The notes: a model not told the origin generated them from the sequence alone. A stretch of 53,749 nt of DNA from Bradyrhizobium sp. STM 3843 (GCF_000239815.1 NZ_CAFK01000164.1:1-53749), one strand, 5' to 3'. Positions 8,703 to 17,144 are shown, numbered from the stretch's first letter. Made by a program: numbers and translations.

Positions 8703-9094
8703 TTCGTCTAGCGCCAAAATGGATGGAAGACGTCCATGGCAACCTAGCACCTTGTAGAACGGCCGTGACGATGACTCGCAAGTGGCGAGCTCATGTACCA
8801 GCGCATGTGCATGGTTGGGGAGGTGGAGGGATGATGTCGGGGGGCGGGTCAGACCGGATTATCTCGCTCCGAGCACAACGAGTCCGCTCTATCTCCGCTC
8901 TATCCTGGGCAGCCGACATAGAAGCAGAGTCTGAAGGAAGCCCGTCGGGCCCCGATGCGGCTGTCGAGGCCAGCCCTGCCGCTGCGTCTGGTCCCCCCCC
9001 AAGACCAGACGCAGCTGCAAGCGCCTCAGAGGCAGCAAAGGCACACGAGGCCATCCCGACTTGCATCGGTGACCGCAGATCGATGTTGGGCGCT
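8703..9094. other. Intergenic region without a convincing gene
   Basis: Short open frames cross these 392 bp on both strands, but their translations are Ala/Pro/Ser-rich and unlike known proteins. It contains an 11-bp tandem duplication TCCGCTCTATC (8883-8893 and 8894-8904) and a long perfect hairpin at 8981-9015. The region may be a decayed gene. Confidence 0.5.
8981..9015. repeat. Perfect 13-bp inverted repeat with poly-C loop
   Basis: GCTGCGTCTGGTC (8981-8993) and GACCAGACGCAGC (9003-9015) are exact complements around a 9-base loop of seven C then AA. No T-run follows on either strand. It could end transcription or stabilise an RNA, and its perfect arms suggest recent origin or selection. 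Confidence 0.6.
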
Positions 9095-9550
9095 CTAGCC
9101 GGACGCGTCCGAGCCGCCCCGCTGTACTAACTCGAGCGTGATCCCCTCGGGGCCCTCGAACAGCCGCAGCTTTCGGCTGATGTAGTCCATTTCGTCGCTC
9201 AGCAGGGTTACGCCGTTGGCCACGAGGTGCGCGGTGGCTGCCTCGATATCGTCGACGCGGAATGCGAGGTGATTGAAGCCCCGTTGTCGCAGATTGGTCG
9301 GGTGTGCACCCAGATCGGTCCCTGCGGTCGGGTCAAACTGAAGCAGCTGAATCTCGAAAGGAGGGTTCGCTCCTTCGAGTACGAGAGTGATGTGCTGCGC
9401 TTTCATGCCCGGTATGCCCATGTACCGGGCGGGAGCGCCACCGTCGATCGTCGCGACGTGATCCTTTCTGAAGCCAAGGAGCGCGAAGAACGCGATCGCC
9501 CGGCCGGCGTCTGCCACTGCGATCGTAACATGATCCGGATTGAGTATCAT
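9095..9550 (-). CDS. VOC (glyoxalase/dioxygenase) superfamily protein
   Basis: A 151-residue single-domain protein of the vicinal oxygen chelate fold. Paired beta-alpha-beta-beta-beta units are visible: LNPDHVTIAVADAGRAIAFF, with metal-ligand His in NPDHV, and the second module FNHLAFRVDDIEAATAHLVA, with His in NHLAF. A final Glu in EGITLELVQ is a third typical ligand. Members include glyoxalases, dioxygenases and antibiotic-binding proteins, so the reaction is unknown. The start at 9550 has GGGAG seven bases upstream; a Met at 9568 is the alternative. Confidence 0.85.
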   Translation of the reverse strand: MILNPDHVTIAVADAGRAIAFFALLGFRKDHVATIDGGAPARYMGIPGMKAQHITLVLEGANPPFEIQLLQFDPTAGTDLGAHPTNLRQRGFNHLAFRVDDIEAATAHLVANGVTLLSDEMDYISRKLRLFEGPEGITLELVQRGGSDASG

Positions 9551-9769
9551 CTGATCACTCCCTGTCATGAACACCGCGCGCTGTGCCGGCTTACCTCGGC
9601 TGGGTGAGCTGCCGGCATTTGTCCGGCGAGGCATCGATGCCGCGCGCACGCAACGCCGGCCAGCGCTATCGAAATTGGACCACTAAGGGGCAAAACAGGC
9701 CAGCGCCGCAATTCCTCTTTTACTTTAACAGCTTCGCGATCGCACGAACGTTGGGCACGGGATACGCGT

Positions 9770-10570
9770 TCAAAAGTTTTCTGGGTCGTCGCTGTCTGCA
9801 TCGTCATCAGCCTGGAGGACTGTTTCTGATAGCAGCGCGGCGGCCTTCTGCAGTGGAGCGATGAACCGATCCAGCTCGGCGAAGCTTACGCGTGCCACGG
9901 GAACGGAGACCCCCAGGCAGGCGATCAGCTCGCGGTCCGGCGACAGGATGGGAACGGCGCAGCCGACAACGCCTCTCACGAACTCCTCGTTAGTCTTCGC
10001 CCAGCCCCGTTTGCGGGTCTCATCGAGAACAGTCATCAAGCTCGCGACGTCAGCGATCGTGGTTTCGGTATATCTAGTCAAAGCGAGTGCGCGGCACAGC
10101 TTCTCACGCGCACGCTCCGACAATCGGCTCATGTAGATCTTGCCAGTCGACGTGCAGTGCAGTGGCGCCGCCTCACCCGGATTGAACTGGAGACCTTGTG
10201 GCTGCGACGCGCGGACGCTGTCGACGTAGGCTACCATGTTGTCGCGCACCACACCAATCTCGCATTGCTCCCCGATCTCGGCGGCGACGGCGCGCAGCAC
10301 CGCATGACGGCGCGCGGTGCGAAAGGCCGCACCGATGACCTTTGCGGATAGCGTGACGAGCCGATTGCCGACCACGTAGCGCTTCGTTCCGAGGGCCTTC
10401 TGAACGAGGCCTCGCTCCTCCAGGTTTCCGACCAGCCGGTGCGCGGTCGGCAAAGGCAGCGAAAGCGCATCGGCAATCTCCGCCACGGAGACAGCTTTGG
10501 TCTGGCCGGCGATGTGGCCAACGATGGCAAAGGCACGATCGAGTGGTCCGTCGCTCTTTCCCTCAATCAT
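9770..10570 (-). CDS. IclR family transcriptional regulator
   Basis: A 266-residue regulator with an N-terminal winged helix-turn-helix (DRAFAIVGHIAGQTKAVSVAEIADALSLPLPTAHRLVGNLEE region, residues 10-52) and a C-terminal GAF-like IclR effector domain (residues 85-250). The conserved GCAVPIL segment is within it. It is divergent from a class V aminotransferase and an amino-acid ABC transporter, which it most likely controls in response to their substrate. A good inverted-repeat operator lies just upstream of its start. The C-terminus is acidic (DDDADSDDPENF). Confidence 0.93.
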   Translation of the reverse strand: MIEGKSDGPLDRAFAIVGHIAGQTKAVSVAEIADALSLPLPTAHRLVGNLEERGLVQKALGTKRYVVGNRLVTLSAKVIGAAFRTARRHAVLRAVAAEIGEQCEIGVVRDNMVAYVDSVRASQPQGLQFNPGEAAPLHCTSTGKIYMSRLSERAREKLCRALALTRYTETTIADVASLMTVLDETRKRGWAKTNEEFVRGVVGCAVPILSPDRELIACLGVSVPVARVSFAELDRFIAPLQKAAALLSETVLQADDDADSDDPENF

Positions 10571-10588
10571 CCTGGTTTCCCCGATACC

Positions 10589-10618
10589 AATTCCAGAAAA
10601 TTATCATTTTTCGGAATT
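10589..10618. promoter_or_regulatory. Candidate IclR operator between divergent genes
   Basis: A 30-bp imperfect palindrome with ends AATTCC (10589-10594) and GGAATT (10613-10618) and inner AAAA/TTTT arms. IclR family members bind AT-rich palindromes with TTCC/GGAA arms, and this one sits 19 bp upstream of the iclR start, inside the shared promoter region. Confidence 0.55.
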
Positions 10619-10750
10619 AAAGCTATTGAAATTTGGAAATCTATCTAGATGACCGCTGCTGATGCTCATATCGTTGGCGTTGCCGACGGATGAATAAGCT
10701 TTGTGCACCGCCATCCCGGCACCGCGCCTGGGGCTCAAAAGGAGAATGGA

Positions 10751-11911
10751 ATGTCGGGGCACTACGACGTCGACGCCGTGCGGAAGGAGTTCCCGGCTGC
10801 CGAGCGGATCACCTATCTCGACTCCGGCTTCCAGACGCCGCTCGCGCGTCCTGTGAAGGCGGCGATCGAACTGTTTCTCCGAGAAGGTCTTGAGACGGCC
10901 GGTCCGAAACAGGTGTGGCTTGATCGCGTCGAACAGACGCGCGCGAGAGTCGCACGGCTTCTGGGCGCCTCAGCCGACGAGATCGCCTTCACCAAGAACA
11001 CCTCGGAAAGCATGAACATCGCCGCGAATGCGCTGCCTCTGCGCGCGGGCGACAAGGTCCTCATGATCCACGGCGATCATCCGAACAACGCCTATGCGTT
11101 CCTCAACCTGCAGCGGAAGGGTGTTGCGGTCGAGTTCGTGCCGATGACCGAGATCGTCGATGCCGACAGCATTCGTCCCTACGTCGACGCGAATACGCGC
11201 GCGATCTCGATGTCGCAGGTGACGTTCCACGCTGGTCACCGCTTCGACGTCGAAAGCATCGGCGCGCTGTGCCAGGAGAAGAACCTCTATTTCGTCGTCG
11301 ACGTCATGCAGGCCATTGGCGTTGTGCCGATCGATGCCAAAGCGATGCGCGCGACGTTTATCGGGTCGGGAAGTCACAAGGGACTGCTGGTGCCGCAGGG
11401 GCTGGGCCTGCTCTATTGGGTGAAGTCCAGGACCGAGCTCGAGCCGGCCTATCTTGCTGCTGCCAGTCTTGCGGACATACCGGCTGATCTCATCGCCCGT
11501 CCCGATGAACTCGCGCTATCAACGAACGCCCGCCGTTTCGAGCTGGGCAACTTCAATCTTCCGGCAATTCACGCACTCGGCGCCTCGCTCGACATGATCG
11601 AAGCGATCGGCGTGCAGAACATCCAGAACCATTGTTTTGACCTTGGCGATCATCTCATCGCCGAGCTCGACCGGCTAGAGATTCGCCTCATCGGCCCGCG
11701 CGACCGGCAGCACCGGGCACCGCACATCTATGTCATCGCACTGCCGGCCGCCGAATGGCTCGGCCATTTCGAGCAGAACGGCGTGCGCGTCTCGCCGGAG
11801 CGCGATGGCATCCGCGTTTCGTTTGGAATGTTCAATACATCAGCGGACGTCGACCGCCTGATCGATGTCATCCGTCGGCGCGGAGTGACGCCGTCATCCA
11901 GGGCAGCCTAG
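10751..11911 (+). CDS. Class V aminotransferase (cysteine desulfurase/epimerase-like)
   Basis: A 386-residue PLP enzyme of fold type I, class V. The PLP lysine is Lys210 in GSGSHKGLL, and the phosphate-binding segment is FTKNTSESMNIAAN. The family includes cysteine desulfurases, isopenicillin N epimerase and aminotransferases or lyases of unusual amino acids; I see no Suf or Isc partners. Its place directly before an amino-acid ABC transporter and opposite an IclR gene suggests it acts on the imported compound. The start at 10751 has GGAGAATGGA upstream; the frame extends further 5' without support. Confidence 0.85.
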   Translation: MSGHYDVDAVRKEFPAAERITYLDSGFQTPLARPVKAAIELFLREGLETAGPKQVWLDRVEQTRARVARLLGASADEIAFTKNTSESMNIAANALPLRAGDKVLMIHGDHPNNAYAFLNLQRKGVAVEFVPMTEIVDADSIRPYVDANTRAISMSQVTFHAGHRFDVESIGALCQEKNLYFVVDVMQAIGVVPIDAKAMRATFIGSGSHKGLLVPQGLGLLYWVKSRTELEPAYLAAASLADIPADLIARPDELALSTNARRFELGNFNLPAIHALGASLDMIEAIGVQNIQNHCFDLGDHLIAELDRLEIRLIGPRDRQHRAPHIYVIALPAAEWLGHFEQNGVRVSPERDGIRVSFGMFNTSADVDRLIDVIRRRGVTPSSRAA

Positions 11912-11936
11912 GCCGCGATTGCAGAGGGAGGTGCAC

Positions 11937-12839
11937 ATGAAGAAGTTTGCGCGTGTATTCGGCATTCTGTCTGGCCTCGCGGCCATCGGCGCCTGTGCGG
12001 AGCCGTCGGCGGCAGCTGACAGTCCGACGCTTGCCAAGATCAAATCGAGCGGCGCCATCACGATCGGCTATCGCGAGGCCTCCATTCCGTTCTCGTATCT
12101 CGGGCCGGATCAGAAACCGATCGGGTTCTCGCTGGATCTCTGCGCCGCGATCGTCGAGCGCATCAAGACCGAGCTCAATCTGCCCAATCTCACCATCAAC
12201 TATACCCCGGTGAACTCGTCCAATCGGATCCCGCTCATCCAGAACGGTACCGTCGATATCGAATGCGGCGGCACGGCGAACGACAAGAAGCGGCAGGAGC
12301 AGGTTTCGTTCTCCGTCGCCACGTTCGTGAGCCAGCCGCGCTGGCTGGTCAAGGCTGACAGCGGCCTGAAAGCCGCAGGCGACCTGAAAGGCAGGACGAT
12401 CGTCGTCACGCAAGGGTCCAACGCGATCGGCTTCGCGCAAGCGGTGAATGCCAAGGAGCAGCTTGGCCTGAACATCGTCCAGGCAAAGGATCACGCGGAA
12501 TCGTTCCTGATGTTGAACACCGGCCGTGCGTCCGCGTTCATGGAAGATGATATCCTTCTCGCGGGCCTGAAGGCGGCCGCTCCGAATCCGAACGCGTTGA
12601 TCCTGCTTCCGGAAGGCTACGCCAAGATCTACTATGGATTGATGTTCACGAAGGGTGATGCCGGCTTCAAGGCGCTCGTCGATGACGTTCTCTCGAAGCA
12701 GATGTCGTCAGGCCAGTTCGAGAAGACCTACGCAAAGTGGTTCACGAGTCCGATTCCGCCCAAAGGTGAAAACCTTGCGTTCCCGCTCACCGACGAGTTG
12801 ATGGGCCGGATCGCGCATCCCAGCGATGCCGTCGACTAG
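11937..12839 (+). CDS. Periplasmic amino-acid-binding protein of ABC transporter
   Basis: A 300-residue type 3 solute-binding protein, similar in layout to the GltI (glutamate/aspartate) group. A signal peptide ends near ACAEPSAAA. The ligand-binding fold runs from ITIGYREASIPFSYLG to the C-terminus, with the family signature GFSLDLCAAIVERIK and a second lobe near VVTQGSNAIGF. The start at 11937 has AGGGAGG six bases upstream. It leads an operon with two permeases and an ATPase, and lies 25 bp after the aminotransferase, so the enzyme and transporter are probably co-transcribed. The amino acid cannot be told from sequence. Confidence 0.92.
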   Translation: MKKFARVFGILSGLAAIGACAEPSAAADSPTLAKIKSSGAITIGYREASIPFSYLGPDQKPIGFSLDLCAAIVERIKTELNLPNLTINYTPVNSSNRIPLIQNGTVDIECGGTANDKKRQEQVSFSVATFVSQPRWLVKADSGLKAAGDLKGRTIVVTQGSNAIGFAQAVNAKEQLGLNIVQAKDHAESFLMLNTGRASAFMEDDILLAGLKAAAPNPNALILLPEGYAKIYYGLMFTKGDAGFKALVDDVLSKQMSSGQFEKTYAKWFTSPIPPKGENLAFPLTDELMGRIAHPSDAVD

Positions 12840-12852
12840 TCGGCGCGACACC

Positions 12853-12879
12853 GGAGAATTTCCCGCACACTGATTCTCC
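12853..12879 (+). promoter_or_regulatory. Intercistronic stem-loop after binding-protein gene
   Basis: GGAGAAT (12853-12859) and ATTCTCC (12873-12879) form a 7-bp stem between the binding-protein gene and the first permease. Such stem-loops often stabilise the upstream message, giving more binding protein than permease. Confidence 0.4.
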
Positions 12880-12906
12880 CTCGCACCAGAAGCCCCGAGG
12901 TTCGCG

Positions 12907-13701
12907 ATGTTCGGAGTGCTTTTTGAACAAGCGGCGGACGGCCAGCGCTATATCGACTGGCTTTTGTCGGGCCTTGGTTGGACCTTGGCGCTGGCCTTTT
13001 TCGGTTGGTGGATCGCATTTGCTGTCGGCCTTGTGGTCGGGATCGGCCGGACTGTTCAGAACGGGATGATCGCGGCACTCGCGCGACTATATGTGGAGAT
13101 CTTCCGCAACATTCCTGTCCTGGTGCAGATGTTCCTCTGGTACTTCGTGCTGCCGGAGCTGCTTCCGAACGCGCTCGGAAACGCCATCAAACAGATGTCG
13201 CCGCCCTGGGGATCGTTCTTTCCCGCGCTCGTCTGCCTCGGCCTCTATACGGCTGCCCGCATCGCCGAACAGGTTCGGGCCGGGATCGAGGCCTTGCCGA
13301 AAGGACAAACCGAAGCGGCGCACGCGCTCGGGCTCACCGGATATATGACCTATCGCTACGTCATCGTGCCGCAGGCGCTCCGCCTGATCGTTCCCAGCCT
13401 GACCAGTGAAGTCATGGGCATCTACAAGAATACGTCGGTCGCTCTGACGATTGGACTTATGGAGCTCACCGCCCAGGCGCGCCAGATCAGCGAAGCGACC
13501 TTCCAGACCTTTACGGCTTTCGGTGCCGCGACTCTGATCTATCTCGGACTGGCGCTGATCGCCTACCAATCGATGGTGCTGATCGACCGGGCGGTTCGGA
13601 TCCCAGGGACCACGCCGGCCAAGGACGCAATCGAGCCGCGTCTCGCCGACGATGTCCAGCCGGTCGGCTCCTTGCCGGAGGCGATGGAGGTCGTGAAATG
13701 A
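12907..13701 (+). CDS. Amino-acid ABC transporter permease (first)
   Basis: A 264-residue inner-membrane permease of the polar amino-acid (HisM/GltJ) group. Hydrophobic segments begin at GWTLALAFFGWWIAFAVGL; the EAA loop that contacts the ATPase is EALPKGQTEAAHALGLTG, followed by the typical IVPQALRLIVPSLTSE. An ATGA overlap with the next gene indicates translational coupling. The C-terminal tail of about 30 residues is hydrophilic. Confidence 0.93.
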   Translation: MFGVLFEQAADGQRYIDWLLSGLGWTLALAFFGWWIAFAVGLVVGIGRTVQNGMIAALARLYVEIFRNIPVLVQMFLWYFVLPELLPNALGNAIKQMSPPWGSFFPALVCLGLYTAARIAEQVRAGIEALPKGQTEAAHALGLTGYMTYRYVIVPQALRLIVPSLTSEVMGIYKNTSVALTIGLMELTAQARQISEATFQTFTAFGAATLIYLGLALIAYQSMVLIDRAVRIPGTTPAKDAIEPRLADDVQPVGSLPEAMEVVK

Positions 13702-14393
13702 ACAGTCTCGATTTCTCGATTGTCTTACAGGCCTGGCCCTATCTCTGGTCGGGGCTGCTGTTCTCGCTGGCGTTGACCGCCGCGGCCTTCGTCATCGGCA
13801 TGAGCCTGGGCACCTGCTTCGCGCTCGTGCAGCACTTCGAGCTCCCCGTGATCGGGAGGGTCGTGCGCGGCTATATCGCCTTGATCCGCTCGATCCCGCT
13901 GATCCTCGTCCTGTTCTGGTTCTTCTTTCTGGTGCCGATCGTGCTTGGCCATCTCGGCGGCAGCGGCCGTCCGATTCCGATCGGCGCAACCTGGACGGCG
14001 TTCATCACCTTCGGCCTGTTCGAGGCCGCTTACTATTCGGAGATCATCCGCGTCGGGCTGCGCGCCGTGAACCGCGGACAATTCGAGGCGTGCCAGGCGC
14101 TCGCGCTGTCAACTTTCGATACGTATCGATGCGTGATCCTTCCCCAGGTGCTCCGGGTGGCGAGCCCGATCATCCTGAGCCAAACCATCATTCTGTTCCA
14201 AGACACCTCGCTGGTCTACGTCCTTTCACTCACCGATCTGCTCGGTGCGGCCTCGAAGCTTGCCCAGCTCAACGGTCGTCTGGTCGAGATGTATCTCGTG
14301 GTTGCAGTAGTCTATCTCGGCATCAGCTCGGCGGCATCGCAATGCGTGGCATCGCTGCGCAAGCGCTATGCGATCGCTGGAACGCACCGGTAA
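13698..14393 (+). CDS. Amino-acid ABC transporter permease (second)
   Basis: A 231-residue permease of the GltK/HisQ type, with about five membrane segments. Its EAA loop is AVNRGQFEACQALALST, then VILPQVLRVASPIILSQ. It pairs with the preceding permease as a heterodimer, as expected for polar amino-acid importers. It begins inside the stop of the upstream gene and is followed 36 bp later by the ATPase gene. Confidence 0.93.
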   Translation: MNSLDFSIVLQAWPYLWSGLLFSLALTAAAFVIGMSLGTCFALVQHFELPVIGRVVRGYIALIRSIPLILVLFWFFFLVPIVLGHLGGSGRPIPIGATWTAFITFGLFEAAYYSEIIRVGLRAVNRGQFEACQALALSTFDTYRCVILPQVLRVASPIILSQTIILFQDTSLVYVLSLTDLLGAASKLAQLNGRLVEMYLVVAVVYLGISSAASQCVASLRKRYAIAGTHR

Positions 14394-14429
14394 AACGTCG
14401 AACTAGAACGCCGTCATTGGGAAACAAGA

Positions 14430-15191
14430 ATGCTTCAGGAAGCTCAAACGAAGCGATCATCGGACATCGTCGTCGTGGAAAACCTGGTGAAGCGTTTTGG
14501 CCGTTTCACAGCTTTGAACGACGTCAATCTCAGCGTCAGGACCGGCGAGAGGATCGTTGTTTGCGGTCCCTCGGGTTCGGGCAAATCGACACTGATCCGG
14601 TGCCTCAACCGGATCGAAAAGCATGATAGCGGTCGTATCGTGATTGACGGCCTCGAACTGACCGACCGGATGACGGACGTCACCTGCGTCCGTCGCGAGG
14701 TCGGGATGGTATTCCAGAGCTTCAATCTGTTTCCGCATCTCTCGGTGGTCGAGAACTGCATGCTTGCGCCGATGAAGGTGCGCGGCCTGTCGCGGCCGGA
14801 CGCGCATGAACGTGCGATCGGCCTTCTCCGAAAGGTGCGCATCCATGATCAGGCGGACAAATATCCGGGACAGCTCTCCGGGGGCCAGCAGCAGCGCGTT
14901 GCGATCGCGCGCGCGCTCTGCATGCAGCCCAGGATCATGCTGTTCGACGAACCGACCTCTGCGCTTGATCCGGAGATGGTCAACGAGGTGCTCGAAACCA
15001 TGGTGGAACTGGCGCGAGATGGAATGACCATGGTCTGCGTGACCCACGAGATGGGCTTTGCCCGCGAAGTCGCGGACCGGGTGGTCTTCATGGATCGAGG
15101 AGGCGTCGTCGAGGAAGCCGACCCCGACACCTTTTTCCGGGCTCCCCGCACAGAGCGAGCAAGAGGCTTTCTCCGGCAGATCATCCATTAG
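14430..15191 (+). CDS. Amino-acid ABC transporter ATP-binding protein
   Basis: A 253-residue ATPase of the GlnQ/GltL group that powers the two permeases just upstream. Walker A is GPSGSGKST, the Q-loop lies in VFQSFNLFPHL, the ABC signature is LSGGQQQRVAIARAL, and Walker B is IMLFDEPTSALDP, followed by a switch histidine in VTHEMGFA. All catalytic elements are intact. It is the last gene of the operon; about 1.1 kb without a gene follows. Confidence 0.95.
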   Translation: MLQEAQTKRSSDIVVVENLVKRFGRFTALNDVNLSVRTGERIVVCGPSGSGKSTLIRCLNRIEKHDSGRIVIDGLELTDRMTDVTCVRREVGMVFQSFNLFPHLSVVENCMLAPMKVRGLSRPDAHERAIGLLRKVRIHDQADKYPGQLSGGQQQRVAIARALCMQPRIMLFDEPTSALDPEMVNEVLETMVELARDGMTMVCVTHEMGFAREVADRVVFMDRGGVVEEADPDTFFRAPRTERARGFLRQIIH

Positions 15192-15523
15192 GGGAGATGG
15201 CTGCTTGAGGTCATAAGCGTCGGTCGGGGCCCGACAGGAGGAGACGAACCCTCTTGAGCGCGGACCTCGATAGCCCGACTTGCGCGAGGAGTTTCTGCTC
15301 CGGCGTCCCATCCATGAATGGGCCGCGCGGAAAAACCAATTTGGTTTGCACACTCAATGCGATCACCCCTGTCCAGTCCTGTCTTGAAAAATATTCTTGT
15401 TTCGTTTTTCCAGAAATCGTGCTAAAGCTTGCGTCGTCCCGTGCTCGATCAAGAGGGGCGCTTCGCGATCGTCACGAACGTTGAGCGCGGGATGCGGTGG
15501 GCGTGTCGGGTTGCAGCGTGACG

Positions 15524-15569
15524 GCATGATCCGGAAAAGTGCGTAGCGGTTTTCCGAACAAGATCATGC
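15524..15569. repeat. Dispersed palindrome, CCGGAAAA...TTTTCCG type
   Basis: GCATGAT-CCGGAAAA at the left end mirrors TTTTCCG...ATCATGC at the right. From memory, this palindrome recurs many times in Rhizobiales intergenic DNA. Its function is unknown to me. Confidence 0.65.
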
Positions 15570-15761
15570 CCAAGTCAAGTTCATGCGGACGAACAACCCG
15601 GTGCGCACGGTCAAGTCGTGTGGTCCTGATCTCCCGGTGCTGAGGTCAAGTTGGCGACGATGCTTCTCGACATCGCTTTGCGATGCGAGGGCATCGCGCC
15701 GATGACAGGGGCAAGAACGCCGGTCCCTGGGGAGAGCACGAAGCAGCCGTTAAAACCATTC

Positions 15762-15888
15762 GCGCAGGGAAGGCCGGGATGTCTCGGGCCGAACCTGTGG
15801 TTCCTGCCCCGTGCATTCTTTCCGCACGGGGGCCATGGGGGCGGCGAGCTCCCGGCCTTCCCTGTGCCCTCTGCTCGATAAGGAGGGC
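15762..15888. repeat. Multi-hairpin structured repeat element
   Basis: Long arms at 15762-15779 and 15850-15867 (core GCAGGGAAGGCCGGGA) pair over 18 bases with a single G-T mismatch. Inside is a perfect 8-bp hairpin, CCCCGTGC (15807-15814) with GCACGGGG (15824-15831). A third hairpin, GCCCTC (15866-15871) with GAGGGC (15883-15888), follows. The nested layout looks like a structured RNA or a mobile-repeat remnant. It resembles an element I recall as dispersed in Bradyrhizobium genomes. Confidence 0.6.
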
Positions 15889-15950
15889 GAAACCAACGAC
15901 AAAACTCGGACGCCATGCGCCGCGAGAACGCGAGGTCGTATCTCGCCACC

Positions 15951-16040
15951 GTCATCGCGAGGAGCGTGAGCTCCGAAGTACTCTGGACTCGTCGCATGGT
16001 TCTGGATGGCGTCGGCGCACGAGCGCTTGCAACGACGAAG
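15951..16040. repeat. Degenerate dispersed repeat remnant
   Basis: The segment begins GTCATCGCGAGGAGCG, has an inner CTCTGGACT/TTCTGGAT core, and ends TTGCAACGACG, near-complementary to its start. It looks like an eroded copy of a palindromic intergenic repeat type I recall from Bradyrhizobium. Confidence 0.4.
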
Positions 16041-16325
16041 TGTAGGGCAGGCTCGTAGTGACGCATGAGGAACGAATCGCCGGCCCGAGCTTTGCGCAAG
16101 GCGAAAGGCCGAATCTTTGTGCAAAACCAATGCGGGTATTCCCCGAGAATGCGCTGCTTCTGTCGCCTGATTGTCGCACGGCGCTGTTATCCGCGAGCTC
16201 AACGGCAAGGGATACCTGAGTCGTCACGCGAGCGGCTTTTTGCAGCGGTCCGGGTGGGGGACGCGCGCGAACGAGCGGCGTTGCTCGTCACGGGAATGTC
16301 ATCAGAAGCTGTTAGGTGGGCGCGC

Positions 16326-17144
16326 ATGGGAATTGAGAATGCTGCTGGTGAGGAAGGCGCGGACCGGCGCTTTCGCACGCTCTTCATCTCGGACGTTCAC
16401 CTCGGGGCCCGTGGCTCGCAGGCCAACCTCCTGGTCGATTTCCTCCGCCACCACGATGCCGATACGATCTATCTGGTCGGCGATATCGTCGACGGTTGGG
16501 CGCTGAAATCGAGCTGGCACTGGCCGCAATCCCACAATGACCTGGTGCAGAAGATGCTGCGTAAGGCGCGCAAGGGCGCCAAGGTCGTCTACGTGCCTGG
16601 CAATCACGATGAGTTCCTGCGCGGCTATTACGGCACGCATTTCGGCGGCATCGATGTCGTAGAGAATACGGTTCATGTCGGTGTCGACGGCCGTCGTTAT
16701 CTGGTGATCCACGGCGACATCTTCGACCTGGTGGTGCAGAACGCACGCTGGCTCGCCCATCTCGGCGACAAGGCCTATGACTTCGCGATTCAGATGAACC
16801 GCTTCGTCAACTTCTTCCGGCGCATGTTCGGCGTCCCCTATTGGTCGCTGTCGCAGTGGGCCAAGCAGAAGGTCAAGAACGCCGTCAACTATATCGGCGC
16901 GTTCGAGACCGCGCTCGCTGCCGAAGCGCGCCGTCATGGCTGCGACGGCGTGATCTGCGGCCACATCCACTACGCCGTGATCCGCGACGAGCAGGGCATT
17001 CGCTACATGAACTGCGGCGACTGGGTCGAGAGCTGCACGGCGCTTGCCGAGAATGAAGACGGTCATTTCGAGATCATCACCTGGACCGATCCGCTGCGCC
17101 AAGCGGCGCCCGCGCCGCGTGTGGCGGCGCGCGCGGCAGCCTGA
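16326..17144 (+). CDS. plcP: PlcP-like metallophosphoesterase (LpxH-like fold)
   Basis: A 272-residue calcineurin-type phosphoesterase. All metal motifs are intact: DVH (Asp23, His25) in FISDVHLGARG, GDIVD, GNHDEF, HGDIFD and GHIHY. Such proteins are often annotated as UDP-2,3-diacylglucosamine hydrolase. In Sinorhizobium and other alphaproteobacteria, however, the homologue next to an agt-type glycosyltransferase is PlcP, a phospholipase C that releases diacylglycerol from phospholipids during phosphate starvation. The next gene here is exactly such a glycosyltransferase, so I favour PlcP. The start at 16326 has GGTGGG upstream; a Met at 16296 is possible. No convincing PHO box was found. 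Confidence 0.75.
   Translation: MGIENAAGEEGADRRFRTLFISDVHLGARGSQANLLVDFLRHHDADTIYLVGDIVDGWALKSSWHWPQSHNDLVQKMLRKARKGAKVVYVPGNHDEFLRGYYGTHFGGIDVVENTVHVGVDGRRYLVIHGDIFDLVVQNARWLAHLGDKAYDFAIQMNRFVNFFRRMFGVPYWSLSQWAKQKVKNAVNYIGAFETALAAEARRHGCDGVICGHIHYAVIRDEQGIRYMNCGDWVESCTALAENEDGHFEIITWTDPLRQAAPAPRVAARAAA

Larger units (their letters stand above)
15192..16325. other. Repeat-rich intergenic region without genes
   Basis: In these 1134 bp I find no convincing coding sequence. A short frame at 15254-15484 and frames around 15650-16227 have translations unlike proteins. Instead the region holds several palindromes and structured repeats at 15524-15569, 15762-15888 and about 15951-16040. The AT-richer stretch at about 15370-15430 also differs from the surroundings and resembles sequence I associate with Bradyrhizobium dispersed repeats. 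It looks like a collecting point for such elements. Confidence 0.6.

Noticed and set aside
8699..9130. 143-codon plus-strand frame and 91-codon minus-strand frame (8791-9066)
   Set aside because: Low-complexity Ala/Pro/Ser sequence, no ribosome-binding site that stands out, and a perfect hairpin within it; no domain resemblance.
15254..15484. 76-codon frame after the ABC transporter operon
   Set aside because: It covers sequence resembling a dispersed repeat and has no protein-like character.
16065..16325. Upstream extension of the PlcP frame
   Set aside because: The extra residues are Arg/Cys-rich and overlap repeat sequence; the enzyme fold starts after 16326.
16171..16330. PHO box upstream of plcP
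   Set aside because: Partial TGTCAT and CTGTTA half sites occur, but not at the 11-bp spacing of the consensus, so I do not call one.
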